This document shows positions 17,301 through 26,520 of a stretch of DNA of 64,000 nucleotides, piece by piece; within the stretch, counting starts at the first letter, position 1; each line of letters starts with the position of its first letter. The translations under genes and the position numbers were made by a program. Under the pieces are notes generated by a model. That model saw nothing but the letters and a program-made list of their open reading frames with translations, was not told where the DNA came from and searched no databases. Source of the stretch: Marinilactibacillus sp042660675 (lineage in GTDB: Bacteria > Bacillota > Bacilli > Lactobacillales > Carnobacteriaceae_A). The stretch lies in contig NZ_JBHSUL010000035.1 in NCBI RefSeq assembly GCF_042660675.1, positions 1 to 64,000 of the forward strand, written 5' to 3'.

Positions 17301-17838
17301 CCGTACCTTCCTCTCTCAGTAGCGTCTGATCTAGAGAAATACTGATTTCAGAATCAAATAAGGCTATATTGGTTTCGTCCACGGTTAGCGTCAGCAGTTC
17401 TGCTGTATGAACATAATCAATGGTATTCAAACTTTCAATCATCTCTGTGATTGCAACATAATCCATGCTATTCAATGCAATCACCAATGTGAAGTTTTCT
17501 AAAAGTGTGAATGTTGTAATACGAGACTCGTCTTCAGGCAAGTACGTGTTCAAATCTTCAAACAAGTAAGGCATATTATGCTGGTTGTCTTCTATAGTAC
17601 TAATCGATTCTTCTAACTGAATTGTTTGTAGATTTAATTGTTCGATCTTTCGAGCCTGCTGAACTTCGCTGACTTGATTTTCAATCGTTCTCATATTGTG
17701 TTGATCTTGCAGAGTATAATATCGATTCATAATAAATAAGTAGAGAAACAAGATTGACAATAAAGTGAGAAATGTCGTAACTATGATATATGGTAGACGA
17801 TTGATTTGTTTTTTCTCAAATAGATTGATATTGATCAT
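17290..17838 (-). CDS. pilN: Type IV pilus assembly protein PilN-like
   Basis: Single-pass membrane protein of 182 residues with the family's short N-terminal tail ININLFEKK, which in PilN binds PilM. It continues with one membrane segment (about 17-37), a coiled coil (40-80) and a small C-terminal domain. It overlaps pilM by four bases and pilO by 11. It should couple the cytoplasmic PilM ring to the pilus base. Confidence 0.78.
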   Translation of the reverse strand: MININLFEKKQINRLPYIIVTTFLTLLSILFLYLFIMNRYYTLQDQHNMRTIENQVSEVQQARKIEQLNLQTIQLEESISTIEDNQHNMPYLFEDLNTYLPEDESRITTFTLLENFTLVIALNSMDYVAITEMIESLNTIDYVHTAELLTLTVDETNIALFDSEISISLDQTLLREEGTDEN

Positions 17839-18878
17839 CCTGCATCAACCTCCTCTACCGTTTTCTTAAAAGGTTTCTTCAAGAATTTAATTTCTCGTAT
17901 GGGTTTTCGCTTTTTCTTATATTTTACTGCTGGTTTCTTGATAGTTAGTCCTAATAAAGGCGCAAATTCCTTTGAAAATTCTGAAGGCAATTTTAATTGG
18001 GAAAGTGGTATATCAATTCGATTCTTAATCTTCTCGAAAAGATATTCAAAGTCTGGAAAGTCTCCAGTTAGCAATATGCTTGTAATCATCTTCTCTCCAT
18101 TCATAATGGAGTACTTGTAGAAATCTAGATATCTTTCAATCGAGTTGATCTGTTCTTCAATAACAATATCCAATTCTTCAGGCGTACCTATCCAAACCCA
18201 ACTGCCATCGGCTTTTTGTTCCCAATTTTGAACGACTCTTTGAAAGTTTGTTTGTCGGTTAAATTGAGGAGTATCTCTATGAAAAACTGTCAGAGAACTA
18301 TCAAATGGATGCCACTGAATGAGCAGCAAATGATCTTCCTCTGAAATGTCAGAAGCATTAAACTGCTTGAAAACACGATATACAGAGAGATATGAAAAGT
18401 CAGCGACTTCAGGATAAAGTTGTAGGGACTCAACTAATTTTTGAAAAGATTGGACCAGTTCATCAGGATAAGCGACCAGTAATAGTTCTTTTGAATCACT
18501 TAATTGATTGATCACCTGAAAATCGATTTTTGGCTTATCAATGGGTAGGCGTATTTTACTGTTCAAGTGTAAATATAAATAATCTTTAATTTCAGACTCC
18601 TCTAATTGAATGGGCACTTCTTCTTTTCGAATAATTGTAAAATGATCAGGAAGAATAAGGTGAACTTTAGCATTTCTCAGTTTTTTCTCGCGCACAAATA
18701 ATTCTAACCTTTTTTGCACTAAAGACTCGTTCGTTAATTTCCCTTCTATTAAAACGGGTACATCCATTAATAAAAAATCATGCTCTAAAATATCTTTTTT
18801 CTGAGCATCCACAATCATGTATTGAATACTTTTATCTTTAAATAGCAGGAAAAGAGTGTTTTTTTTCTTGAATAACAT
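17835..18878 (-). CDS. pilM: Type IV pilus assembly protein PilM, actin-like
   Basis: Cytoplasmic actin-fold protein of 347 residues. It contains the ILPDHFTIIRKEEVP segment with a short acidic helix after it, ILLTGDFPDFEYL near residue 275 and a C-terminal FAPLLGLTIK stretch that matches the end of PilM proteins, followed by a Lys/Arg-rich tail. It should bind the PilN N-terminus and form the cytoplasmic ring of the pilus machine. The actin-like ATP motifs are divergent, so I rely also on the pilM-pilN-pilO order. Confidence 0.78.
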   Translation of the reverse strand: MLFKKKNTLFLLFKDKSIQYMIVDAQKKDILEHDFLLMDVPVLIEGKLTNESLVQKRLELFVREKKLRNAKVHLILPDHFTIIRKEEVPIQLEESEIKDYLYLHLNSKIRLPIDKPKIDFQVINQLSDSKELLLVAYPDELVQSFQKLVESLQLYPEVADFSYLSVYRVFKQFNASDISEEDHLLLIQWHPFDSSLTVFHRDTPQFNRQTNFQRVVQNWEQKADGSWVWIGTPEELDIVIEEQINSIERYLDFYKYSIMNGEKMITSILLTGDFPDFEYLFEKIKNRIDIPLSQLKLPSEFSKEFAPLLGLTIKKPAVKYKKKRKPIREIKFLKKPFKKTVEEVDAG

Positions 18879-18923
18879 ATTGTTCCTCCATAAGTCTTCT
18901 TGTCTACATACAAGTCTTGTTGT

Positions 18924-19676
18924 CTATAGTAAGGATAAATATAAATCGAGTAATTGATTCCCAAAAAATAATACACTTAGCGCAGCCGCACCAATATAGG
19001 GTCCAAAAGGTACTTTTGTTTTTCTCGTAACTTTATTGGTCGCGAGCAATAGCCCATTAATCAAAGCACCATATATCGTCGATAGTAAAAAAAGTAATAA
19101 AAATAACTTCCATCCAAAAATAAAACCGAATAAAGTAAAGTATTTCAAATCCCCCATCCCCATTCCGCCTCTAGAAAGGACAATAATGGCCAGTAATAAA
19201 GTGAAAGCCATTATTGCTCCAAGAAGTGCAGATAAGAATGTTATAGCTGGTGTGAAGATTTGAATTAGTACGAAAATAGGTAAGAAAAAAAGTAAAATGT
19301 GATTTGGAATCTTTTGGTAAGCAATATCCGATACAGTCACAGTAACAATCATTGAAACAAGGACCAAACTAACCATTGTCATCCATGTCCATCCGAACAC
19401 AATATAGGATAAAGCAAACAATAGACCTGTAGTGAACTCAACGATTGGATATATTGCAGAGATACGATTTCCACATCCCTTACATTTACCTTTCTGAAAT
19501 AGATAAGAAAGCACAGGAATCAATTCCGACCACCCTAGAGTTCGTTTGCACGTATAACAATAGGATTGCTTTTCTTTAAAAAAAGTCCCTTCTGGAATCC
19601 GTAAACCTACTACATTATAAAATGAACCTAAAACAAGACCGTATATGAAAAATAATGTGATTATGAAGGTATTCAT
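18924..19676 (-). CDS. pilD: Prepilin leader peptidase/N-methyltransferase
   Basis: Membrane aspartyl protease of the A24 family (250 residues) that cleaves the prepilin leaders and methylates the new N-terminus. Two CxxC pairs (CYTCKRTLGW and CKGCGNRIS) mark the cytoplasmic zinc loop of the methylase domain. The catalytic aspartates are the SDIAYQKIPN Asp and the GMGMGDLKYF Asp. About seven or eight membrane segments follow. It should process PilA and the three minor pilins of this operon. Confidence 0.93.
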   Translation of the reverse strand: MNTFIITLFFIYGLVLGSFYNVVGLRIPEGTFFKEKQSYCYTCKRTLGWSELIPVLSYLFQKGKCKGCGNRISAIYPIVEFTTGLLFALSYIVFGWTWMTMVSLVLVSMIVTVTVSDIAYQKIPNHILLFFLPIFVLIQIFTPAITFLSALLGAIMAFTLLLAIIVLSRGGMGMGDLKYFTLFGFIFGWKLFLLLFLLSTIYGALINGLLLATNKVTRKTKVPFGPYIGAAALSVLFFGNQLLDLYLSLL

Positions 19677-19732
19677 TATGTTTCTCCTATGTAGAGAGAA
19701 AGAATATTATATTTCTTTCTCTAGTATACTTT

Positions 19733-20077
19733 TTACTTAATTGAATAAGTTTTTTCTTGATCTTTTGTAGTCACAACAACTGTAACCGAATCTGCTATGG
19801 ATTTACCATCTTTAGTATCTAAATAACCAGATTTTCTCAGTTCAGCTACACTAACACCTTCTGAACTAATATCGTTCTCAATGTCATATAATCTTGCAGC
19901 ATCAATAACTAAAGATTGTTCTGCATCAGCAGCTTTAGTTTCAGCATTATCTACTACATTTCCGATTGCTGGTATAGCGATTGCTACAATAATTCCTAAA
20001 ATCACTAATACTGCAAGTAACTCAACTAATGTAAATCCATTTTCTTTTTTGATCATTTTCTTAATTTGATTTCTCAT
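19733..20077 (-). CDS. pilA: Major type IV pilin PilA
   Basis: The 114-residue prepilin has a 14-residue basic leader ending in glycine, then the class III signal FTLVELLAVLVILGIIVAIA with Glu5 of the mature protein. The globular part is short (about 70 residues), like other Gram-positive pilins, and has no cysteine pair. A strong AGGAGG ribosome site and leader position suggest high expression. It is followed by pilD and preceded by pilC with a gap of about 110 bases that could hold an internal promoter or processing site. Confidence 0.9.
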   Translation of the reverse strand: MRNQIKKMIKKENGFTLVELLAVLVILGIIVAIAIPAIGNVVDNAETKAADAEQSLVIDAARLYDIENDISSEGVSVAELRKSGYLDTKDGKSIADSVTVVVTTKDQEKTYSIK

Positions 20078-20190
20078 TATTTTTCTTCCTCCTAATAATT
20101 GCGTATGTTATTCAATGGCAGCCAATGTACTTTCTAATATCTATCGATTTTCTATATAGCTATGGCCATTCCCCCTTTCAATTGTAGCCA

Positions 20191-21393
20191 TCAAAATGTC
20201 TCAAACAATGAAAACATTGGAATAATAATTGATAGTACAATTGCTCCAACAATTGCTGATAAGAAGACTATTAATATAGGTTCTATCAATGACTGCAACT
20301 TGTCAGAAGCCTCTTCCAATTCTCGATCATAAACTTTCGCTACTTTGTGTAGCATTTCATCTAAAGCCCCACTTGACTCACCGACCGTTATCATCTGAGT
20401 GATCAAGTTTGGAAACATCCAATGTTGCTTCATTGGCACGGATAAAGATTCTCCTCTTTCGAGTGAATGTTTACTCTCCAACAAGACTTTTTTAACTACT
20501 CGATTACTCATAACATTTGAAGTAATATCAACAGCCTCAAGAATGGGAACCGAACTATTCAAGAGAGAACTTAATGTTTGTGTCATCCTAGCTAAAATCG
20601 ATTTTTGAACAAACATTCCAACCACTGGAACTTTGAGCAAAATACCATCAATAATAAAAGCAGTCGATTCTCTTTTAGTTAACTCTTTAAAGATATAGAC
20701 GATTAATATTGCTGATAAGATGATGCTCCACCAGTAACGTTGCATAATTTGACTAAGGTTCAAAACAAATTGAGTATAAGCAGGCAATTCTTCTCCAAAA
20801 CTTAAAAACAAGTCAGCGAATATTGGAACAATAAATACAAGTAGGAATATTGTGATTAGAATCGCCATCGCTCCAACAACAGCTGGATAAGTTAAAGCAG
20901 TCGATACTTTTTGTCTCAAGCGATGTTGTTTCTCGTAATAATCAGCCATTCTTTTTAAAACATCATCCAAACGACCACTAGCTTCGCCGGATTGAATCAT
21001 ATTTACGAGCAAATCAGGAAATAATTTTGGATATTTTCTCATAGCTTCAGATAAAGAAATTCCTTCTTTAACTTGAAGCGTAATTTGTTCTAGAGCTTCT
21101 TGAAGTGGTTTGTTATCAATCTGCTTTGAAAGGATTTCTAATGCATCCAGTAAAAGAATACCTGAATCAATCAACGTAGAAAATTGTCTAAGAAATAAGA
21201 CAAAATCTTTAGATTTGATCGGTTTGCCAATATAAATATCTTTATAAAGTGCAGAATTCAGCTCTTTGATACTATAGACAATCAAATTAAGCTGTTCAAG
21301 CTCCATTAAAGCCTCTTTTCTATCTTGAGACTCTAATTTCCCTTTAACATATGTTCCGTCGTTTCTTTTCGCCTTGTAAGCATACATTGTCAT
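20191..21393 (-). CDS. pilC: Type IV pilus platform protein PilC
   Basis: Polytopic platform protein of the GspF/PilC family (400 residues) that PilB and PilT act on. It has the paired T2SSF domains with FVLFLRQFSTLIDSGILLL (about residue 70), MIQSGEASGRLDDVL, the second copy MITVGESSGALDEML and a C-terminal membrane segment ending IPMFSLF. I use ATG 21393, nine bases past an AGGTGA site, rather than the GTG four codons upstream. Three to four membrane helices are evident. Confidence 0.92.
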   Translation of the reverse strand: MTMYAYKAKRNDGTYVKGKLESQDRKEALMELEQLNLIVYSIKELNSALYKDIYIGKPIKSKDFVLFLRQFSTLIDSGILLLDALEILSKQIDNKPLQEALEQITLQVKEGISLSEAMRKYPKLFPDLLVNMIQSGEASGRLDDVLKRMADYYEKQHRLRQKVSTALTYPAVVGAMAILITIFLLVFIVPIFADLFLSFGEELPAYTQFVLNLSQIMQRYWWSIILSAILIVYIFKELTKRESTAFIIDGILLKVPVVGMFVQKSILARMTQTLSSLLNSSVPILEAVDITSNVMSNRVVKKVLLESKHSLERGESLSVPMKQHWMFPNLITQMITVGESSGALDEMLHKVAKVYDRELEEASDKLQSLIEPILIVFLSAIVGAIVLSIIIPMFSLFETF

Positions 21394-21417
21394 AAAATCA
21401 TTCACCTATGAGCTTTC

Positions 21418-22449
21418 TTAAGTGTTCGAGTAAGGAAGGAGTTCAACTGAATTGATTAGGCCTTCTTGCGACTTTAATTTCATATCCATTTCCATTGTAT
21501 GCATCCCCTGATCACGAGATGTCTGCAAAGTATTTGGTATTTGATGCATTTTTTCACTTCTGATTAAATTTTTGATTGCTGCATTATTAATGAGCATTTC
21601 AGTACAGGCAATTCTACCTGTGCTTCTAGCTTTAGGAAATAATCTTTGTGACAAGATACCAACTAGTATATTCGCTAGTAGCGTACGCACTTGGTCTCTT
21701 TGATGTGTTGGAAAGACGTCGATCATACGGTCGATTGTACTTGAAGCATCTTGCGTGTGAAGTGTACCTAAAACTAAGTGGCCAGTTTCTGCCGCTGTGA
21801 TAGCTGTTGAAATGGTTTCTAAATCTCTAAGTTCCCCGACAAGAATCACATCCGGGTCTTGTCTTAGACTAGCTCTCAAACCATCTTTGAACGACAATGC
21901 ATCGAATCCTATTTCTCGCTGAACAATGATGGACTGATTGTGAGAATGCAAATATTCTATAGGATCTTCTAAGGTAATGATATGCCGATTCATATTCTGA
22001 TTCATATAGTCGATCATAGCTGCCAAAGAAGTACTTTTTCCGCTACCTGTTGGACCAGTTACTAAAATGAGTCCGTGAGGCTTTTTTGCAAGTTCTCTTA
22101 AAATATTTGGAAGCCCCAACTCGTCAAGTGATGGAATTTCTTTGGAGATGATTCTAAAAGCTATAGAGAGCGCGTTTCTTTGGTAAAAGACATTTACCCG
22201 AAATCTTGATATACCATTAATTCCGTAAGATAAGTCTACTTCTCTATTTCTCTGGAGATCTTCCCATAATTTTTCAGTGAGCATTTCTTTGACAATTGCT
22301 TCTAAATCATCTGGCATGAGCTTTTCTTCCGTTTTCTGCGGAATCAATCTACCGTCAATACGATAAACCGGCTGAGAACCTGCTGTTAAGTGAATGTCTG
22401 AAGCTTCTTTGTAATAAGCTGCTGTTAGTATTCGATGTAAATAATCCAT
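21418..22449 (-). CDS. pilT: Type IV pilus retraction ATPase PilT
   Basis: Hexameric ATPase of 343 residues that depolymerises pili and drives twitching. Visible are Walker A GPTGSGKS (132-139), the Asp box ITLEDPIEYLH, the Walker B region DVILVGELRDLETI and the His box HLVLGTLHT. It ends without the zinc-binding cysteines of PilB, as expected. Its presence shows these are retractable pili, not just a competence pseudopilus. Confidence 0.94.
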   Translation of the reverse strand: MDYLHRILTAAYYKEASDIHLTAGSQPVYRIDGRLIPQKTEEKLMPDDLEAIVKEMLTEKLWEDLQRNREVDLSYGINGISRFRVNVFYQRNALSIAFRIISKEIPSLDELGLPNILRELAKKPHGLILVTGPTGSGKSTSLAAMIDYMNQNMNRHIITLEDPIEYLHSHNQSIIVQREIGFDALSFKDGLRASLRQDPDVILVGELRDLETISTAITAAETGHLVLGTLHTQDASSTIDRMIDVFPTHQRDQVRTLLANILVGILSQRLFPKARSTGRIACTEMLINNAAIKNLIRSEKMHQIPNTLQTSRDQGMHTMEMDMKLKSQEGLINSVELLPYSNT

Positions 22450-22458
22450 TGTATCCCT

Positions 22459-24078
22459 CTAATCTAATGTTGCGACTCTTAATACTTCTTCAATAGTTGT
22501 AAATCCTTTTTGAACTTTATCTAGCCCGTCATCAATCAAAAATGGAATTTGCTTGTTTTCCATATACTGTTTAATCTTTTGAAGAGAAGCATGGTTCATC
22601 ATCATTTCTTTCATATGATCATCAATCACAATCAATTCATGAATCGCCATTCGACCCCTGTAACCAGTGAATCTGCATCGATTACACCCTCTTCCCAAAC
22701 ATATTTCGTCGATTTCTCTACCTCTTTTTTGGAAGATTTCTTTTTCAATTTGTGTCGCTGCTCTTGTGTACTGGCAATCTTTACAAACTTTTTTAACTAA
22801 TCGCTGTGCCATAATTCCTGAGAGCGAAGAAACAACCAAATAAGGTTCTACACCCATATCGAAAAGTCTTGGAATAGCTTCTATTGCACTATTGGTGTGT
22901 AATGTACTGAATACAAGGTGACCTGTAAGAGACGCACGGATACTAATATCTGCCGTTTCTCTATCTCTTATTTCTCCGACCATAATAATATTAGGATCCT
23001 GTCTTAAGATGGATCTAAGTCCCGTTGCAAAATTTAGGCCGATATTCGCGTTCACTTGTACTTGGTTGATGCCATCTAGTTGATACTCAACTGGGTCTTC
23101 TATCGTCAAAATATTGACATGAGCATTATTCAATTCGTTGATAGATCCGTAGAGTGTGGTCGACTTTCCAGATCCGGTAGGTCCGGTAATCAAAACTAAA
23201 CCAGAAGGTTCTTGAATGATCTTTCTATATTCTTTAAGCGTACCTTCAGTTAAATCTAAATCACTCAATTTCTTGAGGACATTTGTCAAATCAAGTATTC
23301 GGATAACGATTTTTTCACCATACACAGTTGGTAATGTCGAGATTCTTAAGTTGATAGACTTTTCCATAATCGTTAAACTGATTCGACCATCTTGAGGAAG
23401 TCTACTCTCTGTAATATTCAAACCAGAAAGTATCTTGATTCGAGCCACTAAAGAATTCATAGCAGATTTTGGTAGAGTTCTTTCGTTTCTCAGTACGCCA
23501 TCTACTCGGTAGCGTACATTCACCAAAGTCTCGGTCTGGTCAAGGTGGATATCAGAAGCATGCATTGTTACACCAGCTTCAAGAATTTGATCTAATATAC
23601 TGACTGCAGAAGCATTGAATTCTTCTTCGATTAATTCAGAGCTCTCGTCGTAGTCGTATAGATGATTGACGGTTTGTAAAATATCATCTTTAGTTGCAAT
23701 AACAGGTTGTACACTGAATCCAGTTGAAAGTTCTAGGTCTTCAATCGCATAGAAATCCAGAGGGTCATGCATGGCTACAATCAAGCGATGTGCTTCTTGT
23801 TTGATTGGGAGCAGAACATTCTCTCGAGCAAAGTCTTTGGATATAAGATCTATTAGACTAGTATCGATTGGATACTGATACAATGAAATGCTTTCTAGCT
23901 TGAGTTGGATTTCAAGTACATCTAGTAACTCTTTCTCAGTAATGTACTCTTGTTCTACTAGTGCATCTCCAAGCTTTTGATTCTTTTTCTTCGATTCAAG
24001 GACCTTAACGATTTCTTCCTCAGTAATCAAGTTAGCTTCTTTTAATAGATCACCTAATTTTTTTCTTTGAGTAGCCAT
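22459..24078 (-). CDS. pilB: Type IV pilus extension ATPase PilB, with MshEN-like N-terminus
   Basis: Hexameric ATPase of 539 residues that powers pilus extension. Residues 7-60 contain two copies of a KLG-started, Leu-rich motif (from K7 and K35, the second ending in Q58), the layout of the MshEN c-di-GMP-binding domain. Walker A is at 299-306, and the usual ILTIEDPVEY, IIMVGEIRDRETA and HLVFSTLHT motifs follow. The four-cysteine zinc site is seen in CKDC and CNRC. The ribosome site AAAGGAGG and the short gaps place it in the pil operon. Confidence 0.93.
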   Translation of the reverse strand: MATQRKKLGDLLKEANLITEEEIVKVLESKKKNQKLGDALVEQEYITEKELLDVLEIQLKLESISLYQYPIDTSLIDLISKDFARENVLLPIKQEAHRLIVAMHDPLDFYAIEDLELSTGFSVQPVIATKDDILQTVNHLYDYDESSELIEEEFNASAVSILDQILEAGVTMHASDIHLDQTETLVNVRYRVDGVLRNERTLPKSAMNSLVARIKILSGLNITESRLPQDGRISLTIMEKSINLRISTLPTVYGEKIVIRILDLTNVLKKLSDLDLTEGTLKEYRKIIQEPSGLVLITGPTGSGKSTTLYGSINELNNAHVNILTIEDPVEYQLDGINQVQVNANIGLNFATGLRSILRQDPNIIMVGEIRDRETADISIRASLTGHLVFSTLHTNSAIEAIPRLFDMGVEPYLVVSSLSGIMAQRLVKKVCKDCQYTRAATQIEKEIFQKRGREIDEICLGRGCNRCRFTGYRGRMAIHELIVIDDHMKEMMMNHASLQKIKQYMENKQIPFLIDDGLDKVQKGFTTIEEVLRVATLD

Positions 24079-24103
24079 CTAGTTTCTTCCTCCTTTTGAA
24101 ATT

Positions 24104-25618
24104 CTATTTTTCTATGGATGCGTCGCTTTTTATAAGATCAAAATTTGGTTTATCAGACTGTTTTCTAGAACTAGTATTAAAAATATTTAAATCAACAATT
24201 GGTTGTCCAACCTTTATCTCTCCATCTCCGGATGAGATAACTCGTTCCCCAATAACAATGCCCTCTATACTTCCACTTCCTGAAAAGTTAAATTCTGCTA
24301 ATGGAGCAATTACAGTAGCCTTTGTTTTTGTACCGCCATCATGAGATATGTATCTCCCTCCACTTATCAGTAGTCCATTAATTCCATGAGCTGAATTAAC
24401 GTTTACGACTGCATTTTTCACAAAAATAGATCCATTGACAATTCCACCATTCATAATAAAATCATCTGTACCAGCATAAAGAATTTTTAATTGATCAGTA
24501 TTACCCTTTTTATTGAGATTACTATCATTACTTGTGTTGAGATTAAAATTATTTTTTACATAAAAAGTGAGCGAGCCACTACCCTTAATTTCCAAATTAC
24601 CTCTATTAAAGTTTAAATAATCAACTACAACGATAATGTTTTGACCCAAAGTATCTATTTTAAGCGGAACATCACTATCCACTTTGAATTCGTTAAATGA
24701 AACGTTATCAGATAACTCAAATATAAAATCTTTATTATTAAAAATCCAACTATTATAATAGAAAGAGCCTTGATTTATAAACTTATGCTGATTACTTCCA
24801 TCAGATGATGCTATTGTTTCATCAGGCAACGATTCATACGTTGGTATCTCAGGGAATGTTTTGACGAAATCATAGTATAACTCCCATGGTATATCATTAT
24901 TTGTTTGCTTGAAAAATGGACCATTTTTTTCTTGAAAAGTAGTATCATCGATAGGAATATTTAGTAGATTATTTCCTGTTTCTAATTTTTTTATGAATGT
25001 ATAACCTTCTCTAATAGAAGCGCCTCCATCCATATAGATTGATTTATTTTCTAAAGAATCAAAATGTACATCTCCTATAATCTTTCCACTACCAGTCAAT
25101 TCAATTTTATTTTTCACTATTGCCGCTGCATTATCAGGTAATGCAGGCAATACTCCAACTTGATTCTTTTCTGTATAACCAACAGTGAAATCTTTAGAGA
25201 TTATTCTTTTGGAGTCTCCGACTTGGCCTTCGGAAGTCAGTGCGTATGTCCTCGGATTTCCTGATGAAACTTTTTGAATCGTTACGTTTGAAGAAGGATT
25301 CTTTCCAAATTGAGCATCATACCCATCGGAGTTTTCACCTTCCAATTTTTTGAATGACTGTTCAATTAAAGCATAAAAAGTATCTTGATTTGTATCCATG
25401 TCATATGTAGTTTTGACAACAGACTCAACGATTTCATATTTTTCATTTAAATCAGCTTCTGCAATATAATAAGCCGATACTGAATCTCTATTATTAGCGG
25501 TCAATCGGTAACTTCCAAGGCTTACAGTGGCCAGTGCTGCTGCTAAAACGGCGAGCACCATTAAGACCATTAATGTCAAAACTAATCCTGATCCTTGTTC
25601 ATCTTTAAATTTAGACAC
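24104..25618 (-). CDS. Large PilX-like minor pilin with repetitive beta-solenoid C-terminus
   Basis: The 504-residue protein opens with a pilin-like signal (DEQGSG then a hydrophobic stretch, residues 11-33) and a PilX N-terminal region with SAYYIAEADLNEKYE. Residues from about 150 onward read as short beta strands rich in Gly, Asn and Ser (for example IKGSGSLTFYV and NFSGSGSIEGIVIGE), resembling polymer-forming/bactofilin-like solenoids. It starts at GTG 25618 with AGGAGG. It is far larger and more AT-rich than its neighbours and is probably the pilus-tip or surface-adhesive subunit. The binding partner cannot be read from sequence. Confidence 0.72.
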   Translation of the reverse strand: MSKFKDEQGSGLVLTLMVLMVLAVLAAALATVSLGSYRLTANNRDSVSAYYIAEADLNEKYEIVESVVKTTYDMDTNQDTFYALIEQSFKKLEGENSDGYDAQFGKNPSSNVTIQKVSSGNPRTYALTSEGQVGDSKRIISKDFTVGYTEKNQVGVLPALPDNAAAIVKNKIELTGSGKIIGDVHFDSLENKSIYMDGGASIREGYTFIKKLETGNNLLNIPIDDTTFQEKNGPFFKQTNNDIPWELYYDFVKTFPEIPTYESLPDETIASSDGSNQHKFINQGSFYYNSWIFNNKDFIFELSDNVSFNEFKVDSDVPLKIDTLGQNIIVVVDYLNFNRGNLEIKGSGSLTFYVKNNFNLNTSNDSNLNKKGNTDQLKILYAGTDDFIMNGGIVNGSIFVKNAVVNVNSAHGINGLLISGGRYISHDGGTKTKATVIAPLAEFNFSGSGSIEGIVIGERVISSGDGEIKVGQPIVDLNIFNTSSRKQSDKPNFDLIKSDASIEK

Positions 25619-25622
25619 TGAG

Positions 25623-26054
25623 TCACCTCCTGAAATAGATTATAGTAGAGATTTCTTCAATTGGACGATTTTTTTCTGAAAGACTTTCTATTTTTAATTC
25701 AATACTTTCTTCTGTTAAGGAAACGTCGAAACTAGCAATTTGATCACTCATGATTCCACCGTTTTTTCTCAAAGTATTTCCTTCTATTGAATAAACATTT
25801 TCACCAACGCGTAACTGACTATCATAAGAAATTGCTGAAGGAACAGTTTGTCGAACATCCTTTTCAATGGATGAAAGTGCAAATCGGATATCACTAATTT
25901 GAGATACTTGATCTGCTTGTTGAGAGAATTGCTTCTGACCAAACAAATGTATCGATCCAGCAAGTACAACCACCACGGAAAGTAGTGCGAGCGTTGCAAG
26001 TAATTCTATTAATGTAAACCCATCTTGAGAACACACTTTTTTTAGTTTACTCAT
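25623..26054 (-). CDS. PilW/ComGF-like minor pilin
   Basis: The 143-residue prepilin has leader MSKLKKVCSQDG then FTLIELLATLALLSVVVVLAG with the conserved Glu5. The globular part has the IRFALSSIEKDVRQT segment typical of PilW/ComGF minor pilins. It overlaps the previous gene by eight bases (ATGAGTAA), so translation is coupled. It probably primes pilus assembly with its two neighbours. Confidence 0.75.
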   Translation of the reverse strand: MSKLKKVCSQDGFTLIELLATLALLSVVVVLAGSIHLFGQKQFSQQADQVSQISDIRFALSSIEKDVRQTVPSAISYDSQLRVGENVYSIEGNTLRKNGGIMSDQIASFDVSLTEESIELKIESLSEKNRPIEEISTIIYFRR

Positions 26055-26520
26055 CTAACTGACCTACTTTGAAAGGTATTTTATTCTCAAGCTGGATCAC
26101 TTTTTTACCGTCTTTTGATCCTTCTAAAATGAACCTTATAAGATTTGGTTGTTTTGAAGTTTTAGAATCAGGAAGAGTCATTTCTAACAAGTAGGATATA
26201 CCATCTTCTTGATAAGTGTACGATTTTTCCAACCCATTACTATTTGTAGATTGGGCTTTGGTTGCTAATTCCAAAACGGTTTCCGCAATGGTCAAAGTCT
26301 CGGATAAATGATAGAGATATTCCATTTGCTTTTGCCCAGAATAAGTTGCTGCGGTTACTTGTTCGGAAGATTGAGTCGCTTTCGAAGACTGTATAAAGAA
26401 TGTCAAAAAAGAGGTGACCACTAAAGCTAGAATAGCGATTGAGGCTATTAATTCAACCAACGTAGCACCCGCTTGATCATGATAAAAGCGTTTCAGACTC
26501 CAGTATCTTTTCAGGACCAT
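26047..26520 (-). CDS. PilV-like minor pilin overlapping the diguanylate cyclase gene
   Basis: The mature part begins after the AGA segment near residue 17 (ATLVELIASIAILALVVTSF), so it is a prepilin of 157 residues. I start at ATG 26520, seven bases after TTTGGAGGAG, which lies inside the coding region of the upstream cyclase; the ORF runs 26 codons further upstream without a site. The start is 44 bases before the cyclase stop. It shows only weak similarity to PilV-type subunits beyond the signal. Confidence 0.75.
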   Translation of the reverse strand: MVLKRYWSLKRFYHDQAGATLVELIASIAILALVVTSFLTFFIQSSKATQSSEQVTAATYSGQKQMEYLYHLSETLTIAETVLELATKAQSTNSNGLEKSYTYQEDGISYLLEMTLPDSKTSKQPNLIRFILEGSKDGKKVIQLENKIPFKVGQLDE

